64,000 nucleotides of DNA from Hippasteria phrygiana. Its lineage: Eukaryota; Echinodermata; Asteroidea; Valvatida; Goniasteridae. The stretch covers positions 124,001-188,000 of the forward strand of contig JAZGUH010000090.1 of the NCBI GenBank assembly GCA_037893225.1, read 5' to 3'. Below, one piece after another: positions 25,596 through 33,398 of this stretch (position 1 is its first letter; every line of letters begins with the position of its first letter). The translations under genes were made by a program, and so were the position numbers. The notes under the pieces are model-generated. The model was given only the letters and a program-made list of their open reading frames with translations, did not search any database and was not told the origin of the DNA.

Positions 25596-25710
25596 TTAAA
25601 ATAGAACTATATTTTTTAATCTTATTTCTACAAGAAATATAATCGTAAGAAAATAAAGATAAGTTGATGGCTATTACTAGTTTTAATAATAGGTCTAGAT
25701 ATTCTATCAT
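25492..25710 (-). CDS. Possible small membrane peptide overlapping the 227-aa gene (72 aa)
   Basis: The ATG at 25710 is directly preceded by CTATAAAAT, like other starts in the element. The first 38 codons lie in otherwise non-coding sequence and encode a hydrophobic helix (about residues 4-24) followed by a basic NKIKKY segment. The remaining half overlaps the start of the 227-aa gene in a different frame and looks unstructured. It could be a real short gene, or a leader frame of the 227-aa transcript that the overlap extends by chance. No family is recognised. Confidence 0.35.
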   Translation of the reverse strand: MIEYLDLLLKLVIAINLSLFSYDYISCRNKIKKYSSILNEQVDRISKHVISRTRSCYTHDNSDDPRSNCVQK

Positions 25711-25715
25711 ATTTT

Positions 25716-26060
25716 ATAGATGACTAGATAATCTGTAGATCATCTATTAGTTATCTATAGATCATCTAACAGTTATCTATCAGGTATTTAACAGTTATCT
25801 AACAGGTATCTAACAGGTATCTAACAGGTATCTATCAGTTATCTAACAGGTATCTAACAGGTATCTAACAGGTATCTAACAGGTATCTATCAGTTATCTA
25901 ATAGGTATCTATCAGGTATTTAACAGGTATCTATCAGGTATCTAACAGGTATCTATCAGTTATCTAATAGGTACCTATCAGTTATCTATAAATCATCTAC
26001 AAATCATCTAACAGGTATCTAACAGGTATCTATAGATCATCTAACAGTTATCTAATAGAT
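25716..26060. repeat. 11-bp minisatellite (consensus GTATCTAACAG), about 30 copies
   Basis: Units of 11 bp follow each other without gaps. The main forms are GTATCTAACAG, GTATCTATCAG and TTATCTAACAG, with divergent edges such as ATCATCTAACAG and ATCATCTATTAG. The array fills the whole space between the possible 72-aa gene and the ATPase and includes the ATPase stop codon (26052-26054). The 11-bp period is close to one DNA helical turn, so each unit presents the same face. Its role (regulatory, replication-related, or neutral expansion) is unknown. Confidence 0.9.
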
Positions 26061-26687
26061 CAACTGCCAACAGACTGGAGGATCAGTTTTTACCACTAAT
26101 TTACTAAAAGGGGTGTCTCTTAAGATCTTTTTAATTCTCGATCTTTCTTCTAAAGGAACCGCATCATTTTCATCGAGGCATACTTCGAAACTATTTTTAT
26201 CTTTGCAATAGAACAATACGACAAATGCAGTTTGAGCTCTAAAATCTGTCATTACGCAATTATACTTTTGAGTCATCAACCAACAGTAGTGATTGTCGTG
26301 CCTACCGCTAAACGCCAATTTCGTTAAAACGCAAGTGTTTTTACCGAGCGCCGCCTTACGATATTTTATGTCTTGTTCCGAGCTACAATCGTCTATCAAA
26401 AATAGAACGTGCGATCCTTTAAATTGAGCTCTATAAAATGCTAAAGCTTCGTTGAGGGTCACCTTTTCTACCTCTAAATCGCATGGGTATATCTCGGGAT
26501 CTAACCACAACCAACGTCTCTCGCGATAAGTCTTGTTGTTGCTCAACGTAGGACAAATAACTACGATCTTTTCAAAGTGATCTTTATACTCAGTTTCTAA
26601 TAGATCTAAAATATATTTGGTTTTACCCGAATTAGTCCTACCGCAAACTATCGCGCAGTGTGGTGTTTTTGGAAACGTTTTATACAT
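26052..26687 (-). CDS. DNA-packaging ATPase, A32/FtsK-HerA type (211 aa)
   Basis: This ATPase would drive genome packaging into the capsid, as in Polintons, virophages and large DNA viruses. Walker A is GRTNSGKT at residues 16-23, following a beta-strand (CAIVC). Walker B is VLFLIDD with the acidic pair at 99-100. A later WLMTQKYN segment (about 135-142) fits the sensor region of this family. Length of about 210 residues is normal for Polinton ATPases. It lies just downstream of the capsid gene on the same strand (23-bp gap), the usual pairing of packaging and capsid functions. The upstream sequence is TTATTAATAAACC. The stop codon lies in the first unit of the minisatellite. Confidence 0.92.
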   Translation of the reverse strand: MYKTFPKTPHCAIVCGRTNSGKTKYILDLLETEYKDHFEKIVVICPTLSNNKTYRERRWLWLDPEIYPCDLEVEKVTLNEALAFYRAQFKGSHVLFLIDDCSSEQDIKYRKAALGKNTCVLTKLAFSGRHDNHYCWLMTQKYNCVMTDFRAQTAFVVLFYCKDKNSFEVCLDENDAVPLEERSRIKKILRDTPFSKLVVKTDPPVCWQLIY

Positions 26688-26710
26688 GGTTTATTAATAA
26701 GGTTTATTTT

Positions 26711-27988
26711 TTAAGAGTAACTACCGCTAAATCTTCCATCTTCTAGCACCAACTGACCATCCATCACCAAGAAAACGTAACACGTTAGAGAACCAGCTGT
26801 CTCAGCCTCTCTTTCTAAATGGAGAGAAATACCCCCACCTACGTCTCCTATTTTCCTGCCAGAACCGTGACTTTTGTTGTCGTCGGTTACCCTCGTATCT
26901 AGCCAAAGACCGTAACTAGTGCTTAAATAGGAGCCTAGAGTCATATCGTGTAATTCTAAGTCTTTGGACACGCTAGCACCAAATTCTGTATTAGAATCGC
27001 CGAAAAACTTGGTAATCTCATCCCAGTGTTGATAACGCTTCATGCCCTGACTATACAATTGATTCGGCTTACCCTCTATCGTAACGTCTACTTTTTCGAT
27101 CTTTGGATTATAAAAAATTCGAGGATCCTTTTCGCCCGATTCTTTAAATAAAAGAAGTATACCTTTGAGACTTCTAATGGCTTGATTGAGATTAATGTTC
27201 CAAGTAGTATCGGACTTGTTTAGCGTTAAAACCGTATATCTTTGAACTTTTTCGTATAGAAAATGAGTTTTACCTCGATATTTTTGTCTGATATTATCGG
27301 CCAATGTTTTATTGGTCACCGTTTCAAACTCGAGATCTAACCCAGAAATTTTATACTTCGCGTTGTTATCGGTAGATTTTACCACGCTAGCGTGATCGTT
27401 AAATGTAAATTCGTAAGTTAGTCTGTCTTTGAGCGTCGATGGACTAAAAGGCTGATGATCCGTAAGCATTTCAAAATCTAGAGGAATATAATATCGGTTA
27501 CCGTAAGCGTTGGCAATCGCTTTGTCTTTTCCGCCATTTGCGCTAGCAACCCCATCGCTAGCGCCGATTCTGAGTTTCGTGACGTTGCTATCTTCGAGTC
27601 CTCGATACGCATCGTTCGCGCTGGCTGGTCGCCACAAGTCTTTATACGCGTTATATACATCGGCATCCGTAAACGCTACGAAATCTTTACCTTCTAGTTT
27701 GATTCTTACGCCGCTAATTAAATTTCGTGCGACGTTATAATATAGAGTTCTTGCATCATCTTCGCTAGTGCCTTCAGATTCTAAGTCTATATTAAAAGCC
27801 AATCGTACAGTATCCGGTACGACTACATCGTCTTGACTCAACATAGGAAATTCAACGATCAACAGACTGCCAGCCGACGCGGTACTAGGATTATGAGTAA
27901 TAACCATCGATTGTCTCAATCCCTTTAACGCTCTAGGATTTTTTTAACTTCTGTGTGGATTCAGTTTGCTTCCATAAATTGCGTTCAT
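26711..27988 (-). CDS. Major capsid protein (double jelly roll), with in-frame stop at codon 15
   Basis: This is the main shell protein of Polinton/adintovirus virions. The uninterrupted frame covers 402 codons if read from a TTG at 27919; the first downstream ATG is at 27907. Recognisable parts are the N-terminal LRQSMVITHNPS region and, at about residues 269-293 of that frame, YNPKIEKVDVTIEG followed by PNQLYSQGM, typical of double-jelly-roll capsids. In the same frame an ATG at 27988 sits in a normal start context (GTTAAGTAAA before it) and opens 14 codons ended by TAA at 27944-27946; after that stop the frame runs on directly into the capsid. The likeliest reading is a nonsense mutation near the start. 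Stop readthrough, internal initiation or a sequence error remain possible. The packaging ATPase follows 23 bp downstream. Confidence 0.88.
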
Positions 27989-28058
27989 TTTACTTAACGA
28001 AACAAAAAAATAAAAAGCTTTTTAGACAAACTTATAAACTTAAAAAGCAAAAAAACTT
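27989..28058 (-). promoter_or_regulatory. AT-rich spacer with duplicated AACTTATAAACT motif before the capsid gene
   Basis: The 70-bp gap between the capsid start and the 137-aa gene is almost all A/T. It carries ACTTATAAACT twice (28029-28039 and 28068-28078, the latter reaching into the end of the neighbouring gene) and the palindrome AAAAAGCTTTTT. On the minus strand the copies contain TTTATAAG, similar to the TATA motifs at other starts. A promoter or terminator role is inferred. Confidence 0.4.
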
Positions 28059-28472
28059 TTAAATAAACTTATAAACTAAAAATCCTAAAACAGCAGTGCC
28101 TCCTAAGATAAATACAATTTCACCATCTTTTTGACCTTCGCTGGGTACGTAAAAGTCCGACAATACAGGTTCACGAGGTAATCGTATATCTTCGTTGGTT
28201 ACTTCGTTATATAGTCTCAACGCCTTATCTACATTTTGAAAATCTTTTTGAGCCATGGCTTCTTTATGTAGTCGATCGTTTAGATAATCTAGATACTTGG
28301 TTCTTTGTTCCACCCACTCTTGTTTAGCTCGAGTTAATTGTTCTAAAGCGAGGTCGTGTCGTTTACGTTCTTCAGCCGACGATCCACCCATACTCGAAAA
28401 TAGAAAGTTAGATCCGCTAAACGCTAAAGCGTTTACAATAGCTCCACCAATCATCATTAATGCGCTCGCCAT
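28059..28472 (-). CDS. Conserved Polinton membrane protein, unknown function (137 aa)
   Basis: It has a hydrophobic N-terminus (residues 1-28, small residues and Phe), a charged helical middle beginning EERKRHDLALEQL (about 34-46) and running to about 95, then a short LSDFYVPSEGQKDGEI segment (about 104-119). A C-terminal membrane helix covers about 118-135. From memory, this combination of N-terminal MASALMMIGGA and the LSDFY.PS..QKD motif is very common in Polinton-like elements of cnidarian genomes, and no function is known to me. It probably belongs to the virion or to membrane association. The start codon is preceded by TGACTTATAAAA and faces the integrase gene across a 44-bp divergent spacer. 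Confidence 0.8.
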   Translation of the reverse strand: MASALMMIGGAIVNALAFSGSNFLFSSMGGSSAEERKRHDLALEQLTRAKQEWVEQRTKYLDYLNDRLHKEAMAQKDFQNVDKALRLYNEVTNEDIRLPREPVLSDFYVPSEGQKDGEIVFILGGTAVLGFLVYKFI

Positions 28473-28516
28473 TTTTTTTATAAGTCATTAAAATATTTTT
28501 CTGCTTTTAAAATAAA
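28473..28516. promoter_or_regulatory. Divergent promoter region between the 137-aa gene and the integrase
   Basis: Only 44 bp separate two diverging start codons. The minus side has GACTTATAAAA just before ATG; the plus side has CTTTTAAAATAAA before ATG at 28517. Both promoters must fit in this AT-rich spacer or in the flanking coding sequence. Confidence 0.5.
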
Positions 28517-29524
28517 ATGGAAACAAAACTAAGTAAAATATTTTACAGCCCTAAAGGATATTGGAAAGGTGCAGGCGCTATAAAAAAATTGTCGTTAAAA
28601 GCTAACGTACCCGAGCCAGACGTTAGAAATTGGTTGAGAAAACAAGCCATGTGGCAAATATATTTGCCAGCCCCAAGTTTTATACCGAGACCTACGAGTC
28701 TCAATAAGGTTATAGGGCGGCCTAATGAACAACATCAAGCGGATCTGTTGTATCTACCTCACGATGTATTTAAACGTAAAAGATATAAATACGCGTTAAC
28801 GATCGTCGATGTGGCCACTCGATATAAAGAAGCTGAACCCTTGACGAATAAAACGAGTACTCAAGTTGTAGAGGCGATAACAAAGATTTACAAAAGATCG
28901 CCCTTGTCTTGGCCTCTCACGATAAAAGTAGACCCCGGTACAGAATTTATGGCTGAATTTAATACTTTGATGCGGACTCGCAACGTAGTAGTACAGAAAG
29001 GCGAGGTTGGTAATCATAGAGCTCAAGGTATAGTAGAAAGATTTAATCGTACTTTAGCCGAAAGATTATTCGGTCATCAATACGCTCAAGAAATGTTAGA
29101 GCCTACCGAGCGTAGCCGCGAGTGGGTAAAAAGATTACCCGATGTCGTAGCTTCGTTAAACGACGAAGAAACTAGATTGATATCGACTATGAAAGGTAAA
29201 CCGTTAACTCCTCGAGCGGCTATGTCTCAGTTAGAAATAAAGCAATTGAGTTCCTCGGGACTCAAGAGCCCCGAAGATCTTTTAAGCGTAAATGACGATA
29301 TCGTTAGATATCTTTACGCTCCTGGAGAGCTAGAAAAAGACGTTAGAAGAAGAGCTACCGATCCTATTTGGAGCTTAGAAATGTATACGATTAGAAGAAG
29401 AATGACAAACCCTGGACAGCCCGCGTTGTACTGGCTGACTGACGGCCCCAAGAGATCGTTCGTTAAGAAAGAATTAATGGTCGTTCCGTCAGATACTGAG
29501 TTACCACCTTCCTCATCGACGTAA
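28517..29524 (+). CDS. Retroviral-type integrase (rve family), Polinton integrase (335 aa)
   Basis: This enzyme would insert the linear element DNA into the chromosome and create the short target duplication seen at the borders. The catalytic triad can be placed at D76 (HQADLLYL), D139 (IKVDPGTEF) and E174 (GIVERFNRT), with 34 residues between the last two, close to the usual D,D-35-E spacing. The N-terminal 60 residues are basic and helical without a clear HHCC finger. The C-terminal region (about 300-330, PALYWLTDGPKRSFVKKEL) fits the SH3-like DNA-binding end. All catalytic residues are present and the frame is intact, so it may be active. It is the only plus-strand gene in the left two thirds, and its 3' end overlaps the convergent 539-aa gene by 12 bp. 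Confidence 0.93.
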   Translation: METKLSKIFYSPKGYWKGAGAIKKLSLKANVPEPDVRNWLRKQAMWQIYLPAPSFIPRPTSLNKVIGRPNEQHQADLLYLPHDVFKRKRYKYALTIVDVATRYKEAEPLTNKTSTQVVEAITKIYKRSPLSWPLTIKVDPGTEFMAEFNTLMRTRNVVVQKGEVGNHRAQGIVERFNRTLAERLFGHQYAQEMLEPTERSREWVKRLPDVVASLNDEETRLISTMKGKPLTPRAAMSQLEIKQLSSSGLKSPEDLLSVNDDIVRYLYAPGELEKDVRRRATDPIWSLEMYTIRRRMTNPGQPALYWLTDGPKRSFVKKELMVVPSDTELPPSSST

Positions 29525-31132
29525 AATATCGTAAGCTAGATACCCAACCCCAGCAACGGCTATTAAACCAACGACTAAAGCCGTTTTTTCTTGTTCGTGC
29601 GAGTCTGGAGGTTGAGTTGACGGTGTAGCTATGTCCGTAGGGAGTACGTCTGAGATTGAAGGTAGCGGAGATGTAGGTGTTGGTGACTCTAAATCGTCTA
29701 AATCGTCTAAATCGTCTAAATTTTGTTGGGTTACTACCTTACTCTCTTTTACGGGAGAGGGTGGGGTTGGTAACGGACCTGGCGACGTCACCAGGTCGTC
29801 TAAATCGTCTAAATTTTGTTGGGTTACTACCTTACTCTCTTTTACGGGAGAGGGTGGGGTTGGTAACGGACCTGGCGACGTCACCAGGTCGTCTAAATCG
29901 TCTAAATTCTGCTGGGGTACTACACTACTCTTTTTTATGGGAGAGGGCGGCGGTGTAGGGGCAGGTACAACGTCTGAGTTCAAGTTGATGTTTAATCCTA
30001 TCGATGCGCCGGGTGTAGCTATCTGTATATTATTATTATAACCTTGGTGAATACCGACCAAAAGCTCCATATTTGATGGCATCAAGTACAATCCAGGGCT
30101 AATCACAAAGTTTAACGAGCTTCTAGCGTACTGTAAAGAATTTTGAAATCTGGTTATAGAAGATTCCAAGTCCGTATGGCTGTTGATGATATCTTCTACT
30201 ATATTTTCAAATTGTCTTTGCGCATCTAATCCGGTACCTGCAGTTAGTATACTCGTTTTTGTTTGGGCTTGCGCACCGAGTATGGCGTACACGTACGTTC
30301 TAATGCTTTCGTTTATTTTTTCTATACCAACGTCGGTAAACGAGCTCTTCTGGAGTATAAAATTTCTAAAACCGAGTCGTACAACGTCCGCGGATTGTCT
30401 GATATACGCGAGCGTAATTTTACTATAATGTTTCGCATCGCCAGACTCTACAAATCCCATGTAGGTGGCGCCGGGGTTCATAGCTTCATAATCGTATTCC
30501 CACAATTTATTAGCCGTTACATATTCACCCGTACTCGGGTCATATTCAGCCGAAACCTTGTAAAGCTTAATGGGGGTATAATTTTTACCGGGTACGGCTA
30601 TAGGTATATCTGGCGAGTACTTGTTTATTTTAAACAGGTAAAAATAAGCGGTACCTAATCCTCCAGAAGTTAAGTCTACGGTCTGTTTAAAACTCAAGTT
30701 TGGATCGACTTGAAAGTACCTACAAATATCGCTATAAGCGCCTTTATCGATGCCGTTGTTTAGATCGTCGAATGTATTGTCGTTTGGAACTGGGCATTTT
30801 AGAACGTATAGTATCTTTCTGATCGTGAAATATACGTGAAACTTGAATAAAGCCGATATTACGGGGTTTTTATGTAGCAACGATTCTATCCCTACACCGC
30901 AACCAGAAGTCGCGCACCAAAATGCGAAGTTGAGTTGATTTTGATAAAACGTCATGGGGTCTGATGCGTAACGTTTGACCACTTCGTCGTGTTTTACGTC
31001 GGACATTTTATAAGCGCTAAATATATCCGTTAAATTAGCGATAAAAGAACTATTCCTATCGTTGGCGTTTACGATGATGTTAGGTTGACTCAAGTGCATG
31101 TTTAACGGGGTACTATCTGGGGCGAATTTCAT
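29513..31132 (-). CDS. Conserved Polinton protein with DDL/proline repeat tail and C-terminal TM (539 aa)
   Basis: Residues 1-375 are a folded-looking domain with many aromatic residues. They include FWCATSGCGVGIESLL (about 71-86) and a later INESIRTYVYAILGAQAQTK segment. From memory, the latter (ILGAQAQT..ILTAGTG.DAQ.QF) is characteristic of a common Polinton hypothetical family in cnidarians. Residues about 385-505 are low complexity: a 31-residue unit containing NLDDLDDLVTSPGPLPTPPS is repeated, followed by a partial copy. The last 22 residues are a membrane helix ending in basic residues. A structural virion role is plausible by conservation and context, but it is not assigned. The ATG at 31132 is preceded by TTTAAAATAAA and faces the first capsid-like paralog across 52 bp. 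Confidence 0.82.
   Translation of the reverse strand: MKFAPDSTPLNMHLSQPNIIVNANDRNSSFIANLTDIFSAYKMSDVKHDEVVKRYASDPMTFYQNQLNFAFWCATSGCGVGIESLLHKNPVISALFKFHVYFTIRKILYVLKCPVPNDNTFDDLNNGIDKGAYSDICRYFQVDPNLSFKQTVDLTSGGLGTAYFYLFKINKYSPDIPIAVPGKNYTPIKLYKVSAEYDPSTGEYVTANKLWEYDYEAMNPGATYMGFVESGDAKHYSKITLAYIRQSADVVRLGFRNFILQKSSFTDVGIEKINESIRTYVYAILGAQAQTKTSILTAGTGLDAQRQFENIVEDIINSHTDLESSITRFQNSLQYARSSLNFVISPGLYLMPSNMELLVGIHQGYNNNIQIATPGASIGLNINLNSDVVPAPTPPPSPIKKSSVVPQQNLDDLDDLVTSPGPLPTPPSPVKESKVVTQQNLDDLDDLVTSPGPLPTPPSPVKESKVVTQQNLDDLDDLDDLESPTPTSPLPSISDVLPTDIATPSTQPPDSHEQEKTALVVGLIAVAGVGYLAYDILRR
29690..29960. repeat. 93-bp in-frame tandem repeat within the 539-aa gene
   Basis: A 93-bp unit (31 codons) occurs twice in a row with an apparently identical sequence; equivalent points are 29721 and 29814. 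A third diverged copy follows from about 29886, with short AAATCGTCT triplications at the left end. Because 93 is a multiple of three, copy number can change without breaking the frame. Confidence 0.9.
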
Positions 31133-31184
31133 TTTATTTTAAATAAACCAAATATTTTTTAAAGCTTATAAAAGCTTTAATAAA
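31133..31184. promoter_or_regulatory. Divergent promoter region between the 539-aa gene and the first capsid-like paralog
   Basis: This 52-bp AT-rich spacer lies between opposite start codons. The plus side carries AAGCTTATAAAAGCTTTAAT, an imperfect palindrome with a central TATAAA, about 20 bp before ATG at 31185. The minus side has TTTAAAATAAA. Confidence 0.5.
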
Positions 31185-31883
31185 ATGGAATCGCACGTTT
31201 TTGAAATGTTTGATAACGAACGAACGTTTAGATTATCAAAACCTATAGATAACTCTAAGGGAGATTACTGCATGAGTTTAACCAGCGCGATAGTAACCGC
31301 GGGCTTCTACAACATGGCTAGTAATAGCGAAATTCTCTATTTTATACATCAAATCGATCCAAACACTGGGAAAAAAACGGGTAGTACGGATGGTAAAATT
31401 GATATTCCTGCTGGATATTACGATATAGATTGGATCGAAGAGAGACTAAGTAAATTAGTTTGGTTAGAAGTCTCCGTAGATAAACTTAATAAAAAAATAT
31501 CTTTAAATGTAACGGAAGAAAATAGCGTTCTACGCTTTGATAAAAACATTAAACAATTGTTGGGGATAACGGTCAAAAACTTAGTTTTTGGCGTAGATTA
31601 CGTAGGGCATTATAATACAATGCCCGTCGATGCAATTTTTTTACATTGCGATCAGTTATCTACGTCTAATAATTTCTATAACGGAGGGGGAACGCACTTG
31701 CTAGACGTTATACCGATAACGAAAAGAGACGATACACTCGTAGAGCGTGCAAGATTAACCGCTCGTAGACTCGTGGGTGACAAGATAAACCAACTTAGCT
31801 TTAGTATCAGAGACCGAGACGGCGATTTAATAAATAATCGAGGAAAAAAGATTAGTTTTAACTTAACGATAGGTAAATTTTAA
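31185..31883 (+). CDS. Putative minor capsid/penton-like protein, paralog 1 (232 aa)
   Basis: This is the first of three tandem paralogs. Shared features are the N-terminal MESHVFEM, then LSKPIDNSKGDYCMSL (about residues 18-33), a middle predicted to be beta-rich, LHCDQLSTSNNFYNG at about 152-166, LLDVIPI, and a C-terminal LSFSIRDRDGDLINNRGKKI followed by a final beta-strand. The IHC/LHCD...NG...L..IP and RD.DG..I...G..I.F.L pattern is what I recall of small capsid or penton-like proteins in Polintons, which are single jelly rolls; this is an inference from motif memory. It is the most diverged of the three and has extra KKTGSTDG residues. The gap to the next copy is 45 bp. Confidence 0.72.
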   Translation: MESHVFEMFDNERTFRLSKPIDNSKGDYCMSLTSAIVTAGFYNMASNSEILYFIHQIDPNTGKKTGSTDGKIDIPAGYYDIDWIEERLSKLVWLEVSVDKLNKKISLNVTEENSVLRFDKNIKQLLGITVKNLVFGVDYVGHYNTMPVDAIFLHCDQLSTSNNFYNGGGTHLLDVIPITKRDDTLVERARLTARRLVGDKINQLSFSIRDRDGDLINNRGKKISFNLTIGKF

Positions 31884-31928
31884 GCGATTTTTGAAGATTT
31901 TTTTAAAAAAATCTTTAGATTTTTTAAA

Positions 31929-32636
31929 ATGGAATCGCACGTTTTTGAAATGGCTAGTAACGAACAAACGTTTAGATTGTCAAAACCTATAGATAACTCA
32001 AAGGGAGATTACTGCATGAGTTTAAACAACGCGATATTTGACGTCGGTTTTTATACTATAACTCACCGTATGACTATAGGATGGCAAATAACTAGCGCCG
32101 CTGGTTTATTTAGGGGTGAAATGGTAATTCCGGCTAGAAATTATACAATCGATGAGTTAGTATCTGAACTTAATAAATTATCTTTTCTTAAAGTTTCTGT
32201 AGACAAGATTAATAAAAAAATTATGTTTGGTTTCGGTATAATATCAAAAAATAAAGGTATTAATGTCCTGTTCGATTCATATGCTCAAAAAGCGTTTGGT
32301 GTACCCCACCATTGGTCCGGTGATGAGGGTATTGAACTTGTAGGGTATTATAATATAAATTATGTGAATACAATTTTTTTGCATTGCGATCAGTTATCTA
32401 CGTCTAATAATTTCTTTAACGGAAAGCATACAGATTTGCTAGATGTTATACCGATTATATATAAAAGCTCCGATTCAGACACTGTAGCTACTATCCAGAA
32501 TAAAAGAAAAACTGTCATACCACTCGTAGTTGCTAAAATACCCCAACTTAGCTTTAGTATCAGAGACCTCGACGGCGCTTTAATCGAGAATCTAGACAAA
32601 AAGATTAGTTTTAACTTGACGATTGACAAATTTTAA
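31929..32636 (+). CDS. Putative minor capsid/penton-like protein, paralog 2 (235 aa)
   Basis: The first 24 coding bases are identical to those of paralog 1, and the MESHVFEM, LSKPIDNSKGDYCMSL and LHCDQLSTSNNF blocks are all kept. The C-terminus (LSFSIRDLDGALIENLDKKI plus a last strand) is complete, so this copy looks intact. It is closer to paralog 3 than to paralog 1: the segment encoding YKSSDSDTVATIQNKRKTV is almost base-identical in copies 2 and 3, suggesting recent duplication or gene conversion. The leader repeats the GCGATTTTTGAAGA sequence found after paralogs 1 and 2, so the duplicated unit includes flanking DNA. The three copies could supply distinct vertex or minor capsid proteins (inference). 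Confidence 0.72.
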   Translation: MESHVFEMASNEQTFRLSKPIDNSKGDYCMSLNNAIFDVGFYTITHRMTIGWQITSAAGLFRGEMVIPARNYTIDELVSELNKLSFLKVSVDKINKKIMFGFGIISKNKGINVLFDSYAQKAFGVPHHWSGDEGIELVGYYNINYVNTIFLHCDQLSTSNNFFNGKHTDLLDVIPIIYKSSDSDTVATIQNKRKTVIPLVVAKIPQLSFSIRDLDGALIENLDKKISFNLTIDKF

Positions 32637-32669
32637 GCGATTTTTGAAGAAGATTTGGGCTTATTAAAA

Positions 32670-33398
32670 ATGGAATCGCACGTTTTTGAAATGGCTGGTA
32701 GCGAACGAACGTTTACTTTGTCAAAACCTATAGATAACTCTAAGGGAGATTACTGCATGAGTTTAAACCATGCGATATTTACTGTCGGTTTTTATAATAT
32801 AACTCAACGTATTACTATAGTGTGGGAAATTACTAATGACCGTGATCGCAGTAATAACGCTAGAGGTGAAATGGTAATTCCGGCTGGAAATTATACAATC
32901 GATGAGTTAGTAGCTGAACTTAATAAATTAACTGTTATTGTAGTTACTGTAGACAAGATTAATAAAAAAATTATGTTTAATGCTGGTATTATTAATCCAT
33001 ATAGTGAGGTTGTCATTAATTTTGATCTATATACTCGAAAAGTGTTGGGTGTGCCCTATTATTGGTACCCTAGTTTTAATAATGAACTTGTAGGGTATTA
33101 TAATATGAATTATGTGAATACAATTTTTTTACATTGCAATCAGTTATCTACGTCTAATAATTTCTATAACGGAAATCGTACAGACTTGTTATACATTATA
33201 CCGATTATATATAAAAGCTCTGATTCAGACACTGTAGCTACTATCCAGAATAAAAGAAAAACTGTCATACCGCTCGTAGTTGCTAAAATACCCGAACTGA
33301 GTTTTTCTTTCAGAGACCTCGACGGCGCTTTAATCGAGAATAACCATAAGAAATTTATTTTTCGAGTAGATATTTATCGATCGTCTTGTTCTGGCTAG
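32670..33398 (+). CDS. Putative minor capsid/penton-like protein, paralog 3 with altered C-terminus (242 aa)
   Basis: The start is set at ATG 32670, which aligns with the MESHVFEM start of the other two; an in-frame TTG lies 15 bp upstream. The main blocks are retained, although LHCDQLSTSNN has become LHCNQLSTSNN. The last residues differ: after LIENNHKKF the frame does not end like its siblings but runs on into the antisense of the polymerase 3' end, stopping at 33398, a 44-bp overlap. The original end may have been lost when the two genes were brought together, so the last beta-strand may be changed. Function may or may not be kept. Confidence 0.68.
   Translation: MESHVFEMAGSERTFTLSKPIDNSKGDYCMSLNHAIFTVGFYNITQRITIVWEITNDRDRSNNARGEMVIPAGNYTIDELVAELNKLTVIVVTVDKINKKIMFNAGIINPYSEVVINFDLYTRKVLGVPYYWYPSFNNELVGYYNMNYVNTIFLHCNQLSTSNNFYNGNRTDLLYIIPIIYKSSDSDTVATIQNKRKTVIPLVVAKIPELSFSFRDLDGALIENNHKKFIFRVDIYRSSCSG

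Noticed and set aside
25716..26060. Possible CRISPR array
   Set aside because: Units are 11 bp without spacers and belong to a eukaryotic element; it is a minisatellite.
28517..29524. LTR retrotransposon, suggested by the rve-type integrase
   Set aside because: There is no reverse transcriptase, protease/Gag or long terminal direct repeats. Inverted ends, polymerase B, ATPase and capsid identify a Polinton.
29631..30041. Plus-strand frames of 136 and 93 codons with LNRLNRLN or SSKSSK repeats
   Set aside because: Antisense shadows of the 93-bp repeat in the 539-aa gene.
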